Shown here piece by piece: positions 44,103 through 54,233 of a stretch of 64,000 nucleotides of DNA. Under the pieces are notes generated by a model. That model searched no databases and was not told where the DNA came from. It saw only the letters and a list, made by a program, of their open reading frames with translations. The DNA is from an uncultured Bacteroidales bacterium (GTDB lineage: Bacteria; Bacteroidota; Bacteroidia; Bacteroidales; Bacteroidaceae), in assembly GCA_902787555.1 (NCBI GenBank), contig CADAGO010000003.1:1-64000 (forward strand), given 5' to 3'. The position numbers and the translations under genes were made by a program. Each line of letters begins with the position of its first letter. Positions within the stretch are counted from its first letter, which is position 1.

Positions 44103-46829
44103 GAGCACGTCTTGTGTATCGACCACACCGTCACCGTTTATATCGGGCCCCTCTCCGTCTCCCCCGAGGGGGAGGGCGCCATTCTGGATGTATTCATAGA
44201 TGCAGAGAACATCCTGAGTGTCGACTATACCATCGCCGTTCACGTCTTCGCTGATGGCCGTTTGCCGTAGGGTCGATAGGCATATCCATCCGAAGCGGTC
44301 TGCGCTGGCGAGGTCGTTCTTGTAGTTGCCTGCCGAGGTGTCGACATTGCGGATGATACGTGTGCCATAGATGAGCGCCTTGCCTGTTTCGTCCATCACT
44401 GTGATGTCGATAGAGCGACGCAGTACGGTGGCTGCGGGATAGTTGAAGGTTTGTAGTCCTCCAAATACCAATGGGTCTTCAAGAGCCAGCGAGTCGGCAT
44501 TCTCGGGGATGGTGCCATCGAGGTTGTTGCGCTGGAATACGGCTCGGCGTTGTGACTTGTTGCCATAGATAGGTTCGCTGCTGAAGCCTGCGCTGATGAG
44601 CATATTGTCCGTAATCTTTGCTTGTCCGACGGTGCATGCCAGGTAATAGACGTTCTGATTTACGGCAATACTTTTGCCGAGACCGCCTTCGTAAAGCAGT
44701 ATGATTTTAAAGCCTGTGTTGGTGACGTCCCAGATGCGGATGTTGAGTGCATTGGTCTTGATGTTTGGCCTGGCTTCTGCAATCACGACTGGTAGCACGC
44801 CTTCGGGGAAGGGTTGTTGGAAAGTGACTTGAACGGTGTCGGATTTGACTTTCGCCACACCTACCTCTACGTCCATCGCACCATATTTATAATTGCCCGG
44901 CACAATAGCCAGGAACGAGGTGTTTTCCTTTGCATTGAGCGTCTGGGTGCCGGAGTATGCCCAAGGCAGCATCTGATAGGTGAACGACTTGGTGGAGGCT
45001 TTGTCGATGAGGGTCACGGGGTTCATCGTCGCATTCTTGTTGGATGTAATACCCATAAAGAGGGCAGGGGTTGTAGTCATCGGGGTGCTGAAATTGACGA
45101 TGATGCCATCGAGGCTGGTCACATCGAGACGTCCGAACTGAATGGTTTCGTTTCCAGTTGATGCGGTGATGCTTGCTGATGCTGTGCCTGAGTACTTTGG
45201 TGTCTTGCTGCCGATAGGGTAGGCAGCGATGCGATAATAGTTGGCTCCTGCGGCTGTATGTGTGTCGGTAAACGTATAGTTGGAACCGGTTTTCGATGTG
45301 GCATCCTTGAGTTTTACGTTACCTATCCACACGTATTTGTTGGTTCCCGGACGCATACACTCTATCGTCAGCGAGTCGAGCATATCGCCGTTGGGGTCGT
45401 CCCATTTCAGCGAGCAGCTGCTTGTCGAAGCGTTGACGGTAGCTGTGAGCGATTGAGGCTTGAGGCATACCACATTTGGCACTTTCTGAATCGATGCGTT
45501 GTAGCCCATTCCGTCGTCCATGCTTGCATAGTATTTGCCCAAGTCTGTCAGCTTGCCGTTCTCGTAGATGTGTGCTTTGCTTTCGCTGTTCCAATAAGCA
45601 TAGCGTTCGACGCGGCTGTTGTTGTTGAGGATGTTTAGGAGGTTCTTGGTCTCGGAGAGAATCTGTGCTTCAGTCACTCCGCTCCCGAATGCTCCGTTTC
45701 GGTTCCACGATGCTCCCCAAATCCATTCCGATATCCAGATGGGGCGACCGTTACCGTAATTGTCGCTATACCAGGTGAGGTTGTTGAACGAACCCGATGC
45801 CCAATAGCAGTGCAGGTCGAGAATATCGCAGCGCCAGCCACGTGCATCAATCGAGTCCATGAACTCTTTAAGGTGGCTCATCGAACCGTCGTGAGAACTT
45901 TCCGAACAGAGGCGCATACCTGTACGCATGAGGTTCTGCCAGTTGTCGAGCACCACATCGACACTCTGCGGATGATCGTCGGCACTGTTGCCTGGCTCGT
46001 TGTTGGTCTTCATGTGACACGAACCCGTAACCCCTCCGCAAGTAGCCACAGGAGGCCAGTCTTCATAGATATGGTTTGGTACCCATTCCACATCGGGCAG
46101 GTTGCTCTCGTTGCCTTGTCCCCAGTCGTAACACCAGCTGGAGTTGACTGCTGCATTGGCGTTGTAATCACCGTTGCTTGCCAATCCTGCCTTGTGGGCA
46201 TTGTACCAATGGAACAGACGATAGGACGAAACGCGCCCGCTCATATTGGCTGGAAGGTCCATCTCGAGGTCTTCTTGGTCGGCAATGAAACAGCGGCTGT
46301 AGCCCCATCCGCTCTTGCCCAGCGCAAAGGTGACCATATAGCCGCGCTTCAGTTTGAACGACTTGAAATTGTTGTTCAGGGTCGCATTCGTGAGGTCCTT
46401 CATAAAACCTCCGTTACTGCCTATGGAATAACCGTCGCTCGACTCGCCTTGAAACCCTTTCTCTGTGTAGCACGTGAGGGGCTTGAAGTCTTTGCCGTAG
46501 GGAAAAATGATAGCACCACGATCGTACATTCTCACTTGGCAGTTCGTGCCGTTTACCGCCTTCTCACCATTAATATAAAGGTGGCTCATCCACGACTTGA
46601 TGACGGCACTGGGCTTGATGCGCTTGATAATCACTACTGCGTGTGTCGTATTCTCGATGTTCACACTACCTGCTGTAGTGAAAGGTGTTTCATTCGTGAT
46701 GATATAATCGACATCGTCAGTAATCGTCACAGCCGATGTTACTTGAGCGATGGTTTGCTTCTTATTTGCAGCCGACAGATTGCCTGCCGTCATGAATAGG
46801 GCGATAAGGGTGGTAATCAGTAGTCTCAT
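44073..46829 (-). CDS. Secreted GH128-like glycosidase with dockerin-type repeats
   Basis: 918 residues with signal peptide (ending AGNLSA). After an N-terminal beta-rich domain (about 25-190), residues about 200-450 form a TIM-barrel resembling Asl1-like/GH128 enzymes. Likely acid-base Glu lies in KTNNEPGNSADD and nucleophile in PIWISEWIWG. Then beta-sandwich and fibronectin-like domains (about 460-860), and two calcium-binding dockerin-like repeats DVNGDGIVDTQD and DINGDGVVDTQD. These are separated by a GC-rich insertion (GALPLGGDGEGP) encoded by a repeat also found in pyrK. Substrate not determinable. Minus-strand TAACTTTG at 46876-46883 is a likely promoter element. Confidence 0.82.
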   Translation of the reverse strand: MRLLITTLIALFMTAGNLSAANKKQTIAQVTSAVTITDDVDYIITNETPFTTAGSVNIENTTHAVVIIKRIKPSAVIKSWMSHLYINGEKAVNGTNCQVRMYDRGAIIFPYGKDFKPLTCYTEKGFQGESSDGYSIGSNGGFMKDLTNATLNNNFKSFKLKRGYMVTFALGKSGWGYSRCFIADQEDLEMDLPANMSGRVSSYRLFHWYNAHKAGLASNGDYNANAAVNSSWCYDWGQGNESNLPDVEWVPNHIYEDWPPVATCGGVTGSCHMKTNNEPGNSADDHPQSVDVVLDNWQNLMRTGMRLCSESSHDGSMSHLKEFMDSIDARGWRCDILDLHCYWASGSFNNLTWYSDNYGNGRPIWISEWIWGASWNRNGAFGSGVTEAQILSETKNLLNILNNNSRVERYAYWNSESKAHIYENGKLTDLGKYYASMDDGMGYNASIQKVPNVVCLKPQSLTATVNASTSSCSLKWDDPNGDMLDSLTIECMRPGTNKYVWIGNVKLKDATSKTGSNYTFTDTHTAAGANYYRIAAYPIGSKTPKYSGTASASITASTGNETIQFGRLDVTSLDGIIVNFSTPMTTTPALFMGITSNKNATMNPVTLIDKASTKSFTYQMLPWAYSGTQTLNAKENTSFLAIVPGNYKYGAMDVEVGVAKVKSDTVQVTFQQPFPEGVLPVVIAEARPNIKTNALNIRIWDVTNTGFKIILLYEGGLGKSIAVNQNVYYLACTVGQAKITDNMLISAGFSSEPIYGNKSQRRAVFQRNNLDGTIPENADSLALEDPLVFGGLQTFNYPAATVLRRSIDITVMDETGKALIYGTRIIRNVDTSAGNYKNDLASADRFGWICLSTLRQTAISEDVNGDGIVDTQDVLCIYEYIQNGALPLGGDGEGPDINGDGVVDTQDVLRIYDYIMNH
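44148..44177. repeat. GC-rich palindromic repeat inside the dockerin gene
   Basis: CCCCTCTCCG, one base, CTCCCCCGAGGGGGAG and on. Matches the complement of 52953-52982 in pyrK at 27 of 30 positions. Lies between the two dockerin repeats. Confidence 0.75.
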
Positions 46830-46951
46830 CTTTTCCGAGATTTGATGGGGTTTGTAATCCGTTTTCTTGTGAGTGCAAAGTTAGGAAAAATTTGTCAATT
46901 ATGAATTATTTGTATAAAAAACTAACGCTCAACACTAAAAAAACACTCTTA

Positions 46952-46985
46952 TTGCACTTACTTCCCCTTTTTTTTCGTATCTTTG
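46952..46985 (+). promoter_or_regulatory. lpxD operon promoter
   Basis: TATCTTTG (46978-46985) 24 bases before the ATG of lpxD, with TTG at 46952-46954 (23-base gap, slightly long). Confidence 0.6.
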
Positions 46986-47008
46986 CAACCTAAAATGTAA
47001 TTTTGATA

Positions 47009-48061
47009 ATGGAATTTACAGCAAGCCAAGTTGCGGCATATATCAATGGAACAGTAGAAGGTGACGTGAATGCCGTAATCAACAACTTCGCAAAGATAGA
47101 AGAGGGAGTGCCGGGAGCTATCTCGTTTCTCGCCAATCCTCAATACGAACAATACATTTACGAAACCAAGTCGTCGGTTGTACTTGTCAACGAAGACTTC
47201 AAGCCCACACAGCCCGTTGCTGCTACACTTATTCGTGTGAAGAACGCATACGAGGCTGTGAGCCGTCTGTTGCAGCTGTATGAGTCGATGAAGCCAAAGC
47301 GTACGGGTATCAGTTCGCTGGCATTTATTGCCGAAACAGCCAAAGTGGGTAAGGATGTGTATATCGCACCTTTCGTAGCAATAGGCGATAATGCAGAAGT
47401 GGGTGATGGCGCAGAACTGCATCCTCATGCCACGATAGGCCCTCGAGCCAAAGTGGGTAAGAACACCATTATGTACAGCAATAGCGTGGTTTATCACGAT
47501 TGTGTGGTGGGCAACAACTGTATCCTTCATGCGGGATGTGTCATAGGAGCCGACGGATTTGGCTTTGCACCTACTGCCGAAGGGTACGAAAAGATACCTC
47601 AGATAGGAATCGTCACCATAGAAGATAATGTTGAGATAGGAGCCAACACCTGTATCGACCGCTCTACGATGGGCAGCACGATTGTCCGCAAGGGCGTAAA
47701 ACTCGACAATCTGGTGCAGATAGCCCATAATGTGGAGGTAGGAGCCAATACGGTGATGTCGGCCCAAGTGGGTGTGGCAGGAAGTGCGAAGGTAGGCGAA
47801 TGGTGTATGCTTGGCGGACAAGTAGGCGTGGCTGGTCATATCACTCTTGGTGACAAGGTGTATGCCGGAGCGCAGTCGGGTCTGTCAGGAGGAAGAAAGC
47901 TGAAGGAAGGCAATTGCACCGTGATGGGCTATCCGGCTATCGAGCATCAGAACTTCGCACGCAGCGCTGCTGCCTATAAGAACCTGCCCAGCCTTGTGAA
48001 GCAGGTGAACGAACTACAAAAAGAAATAGACGAATTAAAGAAGATATGCAAAAACAAGTAA
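47009..48061 (+). CDS. lpxD: UDP-3-O-(3-hydroxyacyl)glucosamine N-acyltransferase
   Basis: 350 residues from [15 protein letters not shown] (a TTG two codons earlier is ignored). Third step of lipid A synthesis. N-terminal uridine-binding domain (1-100), left-handed beta-helix hexapeptide repeats, catalytic His in [10 protein letters not shown], and a C-terminal coiled coil ([20 protein letters not shown]). Overlaps lpxC by 16 bases. Confidence 0.96.
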   Translation: MEFTASQVAAYINGTVEGDVNAVINNFAKIEEGVPGAISFLANPQYEQYIYETKSSVVLVNEDFKPTQPVAATLIRVKNAYEAVSRLLQLYESMKPKRTGISSLAFIAETAKVGKDVYIAPFVAIGDNAEVGDGAELHPHATIGPRAKVGKNTIMYSNSVVYHDCVVGNNCILHAGCVIGADGFGFAPTAEGYEKIPQIGIVTIEDNVEIGANTCIDRSTMGSTIVRKGVKLDNLVQIAHNVEVGANTVMSAQVGVAGSAKVGEWCMLGGQVGVAGHITLGDKVYAGAQSGLSGGRKLKEGNCTVMGYPAIEHQNFARSAAAYKNLPSLVKQVNELQKEIDELKKICKNK

Positions 48062-48945
48062 CCCTGAACGATAGTTTTACGGTAAAAAGTAAAGGACTGC
48101 ATTCAGGCAAGGTGATTACGGCTACATTCTGTCCAGCCCCCGAGAACTACGGCTACAAGATGCAGCGCATCGACCTTGAAGGACGTCCCGTCATAGATTG
48201 TCTCGCCGATAAGGTAGTAGAGACGACTCGTGGTACCGTTATCGCAGAAGGAGAAATCAAAATAAGTACCATAGAACACGCAATGGCAGCTCTCTATGCC
48301 TCAGGAATCGATAATTGCCGTATCGAACTCGATGGCCCGGAGATGCCTATCCTTGACGGCAGTTCATCGGTATTCATACAGAATATCCAACGAGTGGGGC
48401 TTAAAGAACAGGATGCCGAGAAGCAATTCAAGACGATTGATAAGGACATCGTGATTGACGGTCCCAAAGGTGAACATATCGTGATTAGTCCGGCAGATAA
48501 ACTCAGTCTGGACATCACCATCGCTTTCGAATCGAAGATGTTGGCAAGCCAGTCAGCTACGCTCGATGATATAGCTGATTTCGCTACCGAGGTAGCGTCA
48601 GCACGTACATTCGTGTTTGTGAGAGACATCCAGCCCCTTTTCGAGTTGGGTTATATCAAAGGAGGCGACCTTGATAATGCCATCGTGATCTACGAGAATC
48701 AGCAGTCGCAGGAGCGATTGGATAAGTTGGCAGACGAAATAGGTGTTCCTCATATCGATGCCACAAAGCTGGGTTATCTGAACCGCCGACCTCTGACTTG
48801 GCCCAACGAGATGGCTCGCCATAAGTTGCTCGACATTCTTGGCGACCTTGCGCTTGTAGGACGTCCGTTGTTGGCTAAAGTGGTGGCTTATAAGCCAGGA
48901 CACACCATCAACAATAAGGTGGCAAGAGCAATCATTGAAGATTGA
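48046..48945 (+). CDS. lpxC: UDP-3-O-acyl-GlcNAc deacetylase, not fused to FabZ
   Basis: 299 residues. Zinc deacetylase, committed step of lipid A synthesis. Zinc and catalytic residues: [25 protein letters not shown] and KPGHTINNK. In most Bacteroidales LpxC continues into a FabZ dehydratase domain (about 460 residues in all). Here it stops at RAIIED and lpxA begins 24 bases later, with no dehydratase sequence. Length equals that of stand-alone LpxC of Proteobacteria. Confidence 0.94.
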   Translation: MQKQVTLNDSFTVKSKGLHSGKVITATFCPAPENYGYKMQRIDLEGRPVIDCLADKVVETTRGTVIAEGEIKISTIEHAMAALYASGIDNCRIELDGPEMPILDGSSSVFIQNIQRVGLKEQDAEKQFKTIDKDIVIDGPKGEHIVISPADKLSLDITIAFESKMLASQSATLDDIADFATEVASARTFVFVRDIQPLFELGYIKGGDLDNAIVIYENQQSQERLDKLADEIGVPHIDATKLGYLNRRPLTWPNEMARHKLLDILGDLALVGRPLLAKVVAYKPGHTINNKVARAIIED

Positions 48946-48969
48946 ACGTTTTAGATTTAGATAAGATAT

Positions 48970-49743
48970 ATGTCAAAAATCAGTCCATTAGCATTTATAG
49001 ATCCAGAGGCAAAGATTGGTGAAAACTGCACCATCGGTCCTTTCTGCTTCATCGATAAGGGAGTAGAAATAGGCGATAACAACGAACTGATGAACAGCGT
49101 GACCTTGTTGAGAGGTACTGTTATCGGCAACGGAAACATCTTCTTCCCAGGAGCCGTCATCGGGGCTATTCCTCAGGATATGAAGTTCAAAGGAGAAGAT
49201 TCCTTGGTTGTCATAGGCGACAATAACAAGATACGCGAGAATGTGACCATTCATCGCGGTACAGCCAGCAAGGGTGTCACGAAGGTGGGTAACAACAATC
49301 TCATTATGGAGAACGCCCATATCGCTCACGACTGCGAGTTTGGTAGCGGTATCATCATGGGTAACTCTACGAAGTTGGCAGGCGAAGTGATTGTTGATGA
49401 TAATGCTATCATCAGCGCAACCGTTTTGGTACATCAGTTCTGCCGCATCGGAGGCTACACGATGGTTCAGGGAGGAACTCGCACCAGTATGGATATTCCG
49501 CCGTTCGTTATCGCAGCTCGCGAGCCGGTTGCCTATTGCGGCATCAATCTCGTAGGTCTGCGTCGTCGCAATTTCTCAACCGAACTCATCAGCGACATCC
49601 ACAATGCCTATCGCATCATCTACAACAGCAACCTCCGCATTACCGAGGCGCTGCAGCAGATACGTGAAACCATCAATGTGGGACCAGAGGTGCAGTACGT
49701 GATTGATTTCGTAGGCAACTCCCGCCGAGGAATCATCCGTTGA
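48970..49743 (+). CDS. lpxA: Acyl-ACP:UDP-GlcNAc O-acyltransferase
   Basis: 257 residues. First step of lipid A synthesis. Hexapeptide beta-helix (SPLAFIDPEAKIGENCTIGP), catalytic His in NAHIAHDCEFG, IRENVTIHRGT, and the C-terminal helices (LRRRNFSTELISDIHNAYR). Usual length. Confidence 0.96.
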   Translation: MSKISPLAFIDPEAKIGENCTIGPFCFIDKGVEIGDNNELMNSVTLLRGTVIGNGNIFFPGAVIGAIPQDMKFKGEDSLVVIGDNNKIRENVTIHRGTASKGVTKVGNNNLIMENAHIAHDCEFGSGIIMGNSTKLAGEVIVDDNAIISATVLVHQFCRIGGYTMVQGGTRTSMDIPPFVIAAREPVAYCGINLVGLRRRNFSTELISDIHNAYRIIYNSNLRITEALQQIRETINVGPEVQYVIDFVGNSRRGIIR

Positions 49744-49777
49744 CAATTCATAATGCATAATTCATAATGCATAATTG
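49743..49777. repeat. Short intergenic direct repeat (ATGCATAATTCATA words)
   Basis: AATTCATAATGCATAATTCA and a further unit, directly after the lpxA stop. The inverse complement of nearly the same string lies after pyrK at 53203-53232. Confidence 0.7.
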
Positions 49778-49849
49778 AAATGAACGAATAGAGAAATAAA
49801 CAAATTATAATAATAGTCAATCGTAAATTGTAAAATAGTAAGTTAGACT

Positions 49850-50398
49850 ATGATTTACCGATTTATTATCATCTCCGACGAAGTCGATGACTTCATGCGC
49901 GAGATTCAAATAGATGCCGATGCAACATTCCTTGATTTCCACAAGGCAATTCAGCAGGCTTGCGACTACAAAGATGGTGAGATGACATCATTTACCATCT
50001 GTGAGAACGGCTGGGAAAAATGTCAGGAAATCACACTTGAGGAGATGGATACCGACAGCGATCAGGATTCATACGTGATGGCAGATACCCATATAGGAGA
50101 TATGGTGGAGGAAGAGCGCCAGCATCTGCTCTATACCTTCGACCCTCTTGCCGACCGTTGTTTCTTCATCGAACTGGCAGAAATCATTACAGGTAAGTCG
50201 CTCAAAGCACCCAAGGTGACACGCAAGATGGGTGAGGCTCCTCAGCAGACACTCGACTTCGACGAACTCTTTGCCCGTAATCCTATCGAAAGCTCGTCCG
50301 ACCTTGACGATGATGACGATATGTTCGGCGATGGTATCGACGATGAGGAGATAGGACTTGAAGGTTTGGAAATCAGTGACGGCAACCCCTATGACTAA
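49850..50398 (+). CDS. pRiA4b ORF-3-like domain protein
   Basis: 182 residues, very acidic C-terminus ([19 protein letters not shown]). The N-terminal about 130 residues resemble the plasmid pRiA4b ORF-3 / TnpR-like domain ([39 protein letters not shown]). Function unknown. Ends inside the miaA start (8-base overlap), so translation may be coupled. Confidence 0.8.
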   Translation: MIYRFIIISDEVDDFMREIQIDADATFLDFHKAIQQACDYKDGEMTSFTICENGWEKCQEITLEEMDTDSDQDSYVMADTHIGDMVEEERQHLLYTFDPLADRCFFIELAEIITGKSLKAPKVTRKMGEAPQQTLDFDELFARNPIESSSDLDDDDDMFGDGIDDEEIGLEGLEISDGNPYD

Positions 50399-51353
50399 TA
50401 CACTTGTTGTTCTTCTGGGACCGACCGCAGTAGGAAAGACAGAGCTTAGCATACGACTTGCTAAGCTCTTGTCATGTGATATCATCTCAGCCGATTCGCG
50501 TCAGATCTATCAGCAGATAGATATCGGGACAGCCAAGCCTACGAAGGAAGAACAGCAAGAGGTGCGGCATCATTTCATCGACATCCTGCCTCTCGACCAG
50601 TATTATAGTGCTGCTCAGTATGAGGCAGATGCACTCCAGCTGATTACATCGGCATTCAATTGTCAGAGTCGTCAGTTCTCTTCTCCAAAGGAGCAGGGAG
50701 CAGGGGTTTGTCAGCTGATGGTGGGTGGAAGCATGATGTATATAGATGCAGTTACCAAAGGTATCGACGACATTCCAACCATTGAGGACGATACACGTGC
50801 GATGATGCGCCATAAGTTCGAGACTGAAGGACTCGATGCCCTGTGTGCCGAGTTGCGTCTGCTCGACCCCGAGTACTACGACTTGGTCGATAAGAAGAAC
50901 CATAAGCGTATTGTTCATGCACTTGAAATCTGTTACCAGACAGGGCGCACCTATACCTCTTTCCGTAAGAACCAAGCCAAATCACGTCCGTTCCGTATCG
51001 TCAAGATAGGTCTGAGACGAGAGCGTGCGAACCTGTTTCAGCGTATCAACCAGCGCGTCGACCTGATGATGCAGCAAGGCCTGATGGACGAAGCCCAGCG
51101 CCTGTATCCGCTTCGCCATCTCAATTCGCTCAATACGGTGGGCTATAAGGAACTGTTCAAGGTGATCGAGGGTGAGTGGAAACTTCCGATGGCAGTCGAG
51201 CGCATCAAGAAGAATACGCGCGTCTATGCCAAGAAGCAGATGACCTGGTTTGCCCACGATGCTGAGATTCACTGGATAGATGTCGACAAATGGCCCGTAG
51301 AACAGCAAATCCAACAAATTTGTGACTTGCTGGAATCAAAAGCGGAAGAATAG
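50391..51353 (+). CDS. miaA: tRNA dimethylallyltransferase
   Basis: 320 residues from [20 protein letters not shown]. Adds an isopentenyl group to A37 of UNN-reading tRNAs. P-loop [24 protein letters not shown], and VGYKELF. Between LITSAFN and LMVGGSMMY there is an extra stretch [18 protein letters not shown] that is longer than usual in this loop and is encoded by purine-rich low-complexity DNA (50660-50710), perhaps an insertion. Confidence 0.94.
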   Translation: MTNTLVVLLGPTAVGKTELSIRLAKLLSCDIISADSRQIYQQIDIGTAKPTKEEQQEVRHHFIDILPLDQYYSAAQYEADALQLITSAFNCQSRQFSSPKEQGAGVCQLMVGGSMMYIDAVTKGIDDIPTIEDDTRAMMRHKFETEGLDALCAELRLLDPEYYDLVDKKNHKRIVHALEICYQTGRTYTSFRKNQAKSRPFRIVKIGLRRERANLFQRINQRVDLMMQQGLMDEAQRLYPLRHLNSLNTVGYKELFKVIEGEWKLPMAVERIKKNTRVYAKKQMTWFAHDAEIHWIDVDKWPVEQQIQQICDLLESKAEE

Positions 51354-51416
51354 ACGGAAAAACTTGTGCAAGATGATACGATTATCTATGATATGTTTTA
51401 CGCTATAAATTAAAAT

Positions 51417-51440
51417 GACTATCTTTGCACAAAGATAGTC
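51417..51440. terminator. Palindromic bidirectional terminator
   Basis: Perfect palindrome GACTATCTTTG, CA, CAAAGATAGTC between miaA (plus) and tRNA-Thr (minus), followed by T-rich sequence on the minus side. The arms also contain TATCTTTG, so a promoter role is possible though no gene would use it. Confidence 0.6.
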
Positions 51441-51448
51441 ATCCTTAG

Positions 51449-51521
<73 letters not shown>

Positions 51522-51619
51522 AATGTTTTCATTTTCGGGATGCAAAGTTACAAAAAAAAATGAATAGGGATAAGTGAAAAGTAAAAAAACTTGATTATAC
51601 AACCCAAATTTGTTTAGAA

Positions 51620-52372
51620 ATGAGGATTTCTTTCATACTCTGTCTGCTTCTTGCGACATCAATAATCACCCAGGCGCAGAAATACGAACTGCCCAAACCC
51701 CTGAATCGGACCGACGAGAAGACGCTGGTTCACGAAGGCTATACCTGCTCTTTCAACACCTCGCGCCTCACGCCTACGTATGTTGCCTGGTGCCTGACTC
51801 GCGAGCGTGTGAACGGTAAGGTCAAACGTACCAATTTCTTTGATGTCGACCCTTCTGTCGAAAGCCGCTATCAGGTGAGGCATAGCGACTATTCGGGTAC
51901 ACGCTTCGATCGTGGACACATGTGCCCTGCTGCCGACAACCAGCATAGCCAGAAAGCGATGGTGGAGTGTTTCTACATGACCAATATGTGTCCTCAGCGT
52001 CATGCCCTCAATTCGGGTGCGTGGAACGACCTCGAGATTCAATGCCGCTCATGGGCACGCAACTATGGAAGGGTGTATATCTGTTCTGGGCCCATCTACG
52101 ACAAGAAACCTTATCAGACCATAGGCAACCGCAGAAGTTGCCGTATTGCTGTGCCCGACCGCTTCTTTAAGGTCGTACTGATGGTAGGCAGGCAGACCAA
52201 GGCCATCGGATTTATCTATCCGAACGGTTCTGCCAATAAAGAGATGCGCAGTTATGCCGTAAGTGTGGATAAGGTGGAGCAGGTCACAGGACTGAATTTC
52301 TTCTACCTGTTGGACGATAAGATAGAGAATCAGATTGAGAAAGAATGTAAACCAAGTGCATGGGGAATATAA
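51620..52372 (+). CDS. Secreted DNA/RNA non-specific endonuclease
   Basis: 250 residues with signal peptide (ending ITQAQ). Beta-beta-alpha metal nuclease (NUC1/Serratia type): DRGHMCPAADN with catalytic His, FYMTNMCPQ and LNSGAWNDLE with the metal-binding Asn. Degrades extracellular or periplasmic nucleic acid, plausibly for nucleotide scavenging; pyrimidine genes follow. Confidence 0.93.
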   Translation: MRISFILCLLLATSIITQAQKYELPKPLNRTDEKTLVHEGYTCSFNTSRLTPTYVAWCLTRERVNGKVKRTNFFDVDPSVESRYQVRHSDYSGTRFDRGHMCPAADNQHSQKAMVECFYMTNMCPQRHALNSGAWNDLEIQCRSWARNYGRVYICSGPIYDKKPYQTIGNRRSCRIAVPDRFFKVVLMVGRQTKAIGFIYPNGSANKEMRSYAVSVDKVEQVTGLNFFYLLDDKIENQIEKECKPSAWGI

Positions 52373-52410
52373 TAATTGACAATTGACAATTGATAATTGA
52401 CATTCGATAG

Positions 52411-53202
52411 ATGAAACAATGTAAAGACTTAAAGATAGTAGCCGTAGAGCATCCCAACCAAGGGTATGTGCTGCTGAAGCTGACGGATGCCGAGCCGCTC
52501 CCAGAAATCCGGGCGGGTCAGTTCGTTGAGATAAAGGTGGACAACAGCCCTTCGACCTTCCTGCGTCGGCCCATCTCCGTGAATTTCGTCGATGAGGCTC
52601 GCAACGAACTGTGGCTGTTGATTCAGATAGTAGGGGAGGGCACTCGTCATTTGGCACGCCTTCAGGCAGGCGACTCGCTCAATGTGCTGTTTCCCTTAGG
52701 AAATGGTTTCACGCCAGGTGCGGCAGGCGAGCGTGTGTTGCTGGTCGGTGGAGGCGTAGGCATCGCTCCATTGTTGCAGTATGCCAAGCAGCTTCGCCAG
52801 GCAGGAGCTACACCTTATTTATTATTAGGGGGACGCTCAGCCGGCAATCTCCTGCAGTTAGACCTCTTCCGTCAGTATGGTGAGGTGTATGTGACCACCG
52901 AAGACGGCTCGATGGGCGAGCAAGGATTCGTCACCAACTCTTCACTCCTAAACCTCTCCCCCTCGGGGGAGTCGGAGAGGGGCTCTTTCCAACGCATCTC
53001 CTGTTGCGGTCCAAAACCCATGATGCAGGCAGTAGCCCGTTGGGCAAAACAGCATCAGGTGCGCTGCGAAGTATCGTTGGAAAACCTCATGGCATGTGGT
53101 CTCGGAGCCTGCCTCTGTTGTGTGGAAAAGACCGTACGAGGCAATGTGTGTGTATGTAAAGAAGGACCAGTGTTTGATATCGAAGCGTTAACGTGGTCCT
53201 AA
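52411..53202 (+). CDS. pyrK: Dihydroorotate dehydrogenase B electron-transfer subunit
   Basis: 263 residues. Passes electrons from PyrD to NAD through FAD and a 2Fe-2S cluster. FAD-binding RRPISVNF, NAD-binding LLVGGGVGIAPLLQYAKQL, and cluster Cys in ACGLGACLCC and GNVCVCKEG. A GC-rich palindromic repeat encodes LSPSGESERGS in a loop before ISCCGPKPMM. Separated from the endonuclease gene by TTGACAATTGACAATTGATA words. Confidence 0.93.
   Translation: MKQCKDLKIVAVEHPNQGYVLLKLTDAEPLPEIRAGQFVEIKVDNSPSTFLRRPISVNFVDEARNELWLLIQIVGEGTRHLARLQAGDSLNVLFPLGNGFTPGAAGERVLLVGGGVGIAPLLQYAKQLRQAGATPYLLLGGRSAGNLLQLDLFRQYGEVYVTTEDGSMGEQGFVTNSSLLNLSPSGESERGSFQRISCCGPKPMMQAVARWAKQHQVRCEVSLENLMACGLGACLCCVEKTVRGNVCVCKEGPVFDIEALTWS
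52953..52982. repeat. GC-rich palindromic repeat inside pyrK
   Basis: CCTCTCCCCCTCGGGGGAG, one base, CGGAGAGGGG. The complementary copy sits in the dockerin gene (44148-44177), read there in a different frame. Confidence 0.75.
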
Positions 53203-53238
53203 TTGTGAATTATGCATTATGCATTATGAATTAAAATT

Positions 53239-54147
53239 ATGGCAGATATAAGAACAACGATAGCAGGATTGCAGATGGTCAATCCTGTGATGACGGCTTC
53301 CGGTACGTTTGGATACGGCATTGAGTTTGCCGATTTAGTCGACCTGTCTCAGATAGGTGGAATCATCATGAAGGGCACCACCCTCCAGCCGCGCGAAGGC
53401 AACGACTATCCGCGTATGGCAGAGACCGCCAGCGGAATGCTCAACTGTGTAGGTTTGCAAAACAAGGGGGTGGACTATTTCTGTCAGCACATCTATCCAC
53501 AAGTGAAGGACATCCCGTCCAATATGATTGTCAACGTGTCGGGCAGCAGTCCCGACGATTATGCCGAATGTGCAGCCCGCATCAATCAGCTGGACAATAT
53601 ACCAGCCATCGAGCTCAACATCTCCTGCCCCAACGTCAAGCAAGGCGGAATGGCGTTCGGAGTCACTACAGAAGGAGCCAGTCAGGTGGTCCGTGCGGTA
53701 CGCCGTGCCTACGACAAGACCCTCATCGTGAAGCTCTCGCCCAATGTCACCAACATCGCCGATATCGCCCGTAGTGTGGAAGATGCAGGAGCCGATGCCG
53801 TCAGCCTCATCAACACCCTGATGGGTATGGCAGTCGATATCGAGCGACGCAAGCCCCGTCTGTCCATCAACACCGGTGGACTGAGTGGCCCAGCTGTCAA
53901 ACCAGTCGCAGTACGTTGTGTGTGGCAGGTTGCCAAGGCAGTCCAGATACCGGTAATCGGTCTCGGAGGCATCATGACAGCCGAAGACGCCATCGAGTTC
54001 TTCATGGTAGGCGCATCAGCCATCGAGATAGGAACAGGCAACTTCATCGACCCAGCCATCAGCGTGAAGGTGGCACAAGGCATCAGCGACTGGCTCGACC
54101 GTCATGGCTGCAAATCATTACAGGAAATTGTGGGTATCATCAGTTAA
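53239..54147 (+). CDS. pyrD: Dihydroorotate dehydrogenase B catalytic subunit
   Basis: 302 residues. FMN-dependent oxidation of dihydroorotate to orotate (pyrimidine synthesis), class 1B, with PyrK as partner. [13 protein letters not shown], catalytic Cys in [12 protein letters not shown], and [14 protein letters not shown]. The 36-base gap from pyrK holds ATTATGCATT repeats. Confidence 0.96.
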   Translation: MADIRTTIAGLQMVNPVMTASGTFGYGIEFADLVDLSQIGGIIMKGTTLQPREGNDYPRMAETASGMLNCVGLQNKGVDYFCQHIYPQVKDIPSNMIVNVSGSSPDDYAECAARINQLDNIPAIELNISCPNVKQGGMAFGVTTEGASQVVRAVRRAYDKTLIVKLSPNVTNIADIARSVEDAGADAVSLINTLMGMAVDIERRKPRLSINTGGLSGPAVKPVAVRCVWQVAKAVQIPVIGLGGIMTAEDAIEFFMVGASAIEIGTGNFIDPAISVKVAQGISDWLDRHGCKSLQEIVGIIS

Positions 54148-54233
54148 CCAGCACCCCAGAAACTTGGCCCTAGAGACCATCTATCAAATAATTATAAAAG
54201 TTTATTATACCATTCTTAATTAGTTAATTTCGT

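Noticed and set aside
51417..51440. Divergent promoter pair from the TATCTTTG words in the palindrome
   Set aside because: No gene is placed to use either; terminator between miaA and tRNA-Thr explains it better.
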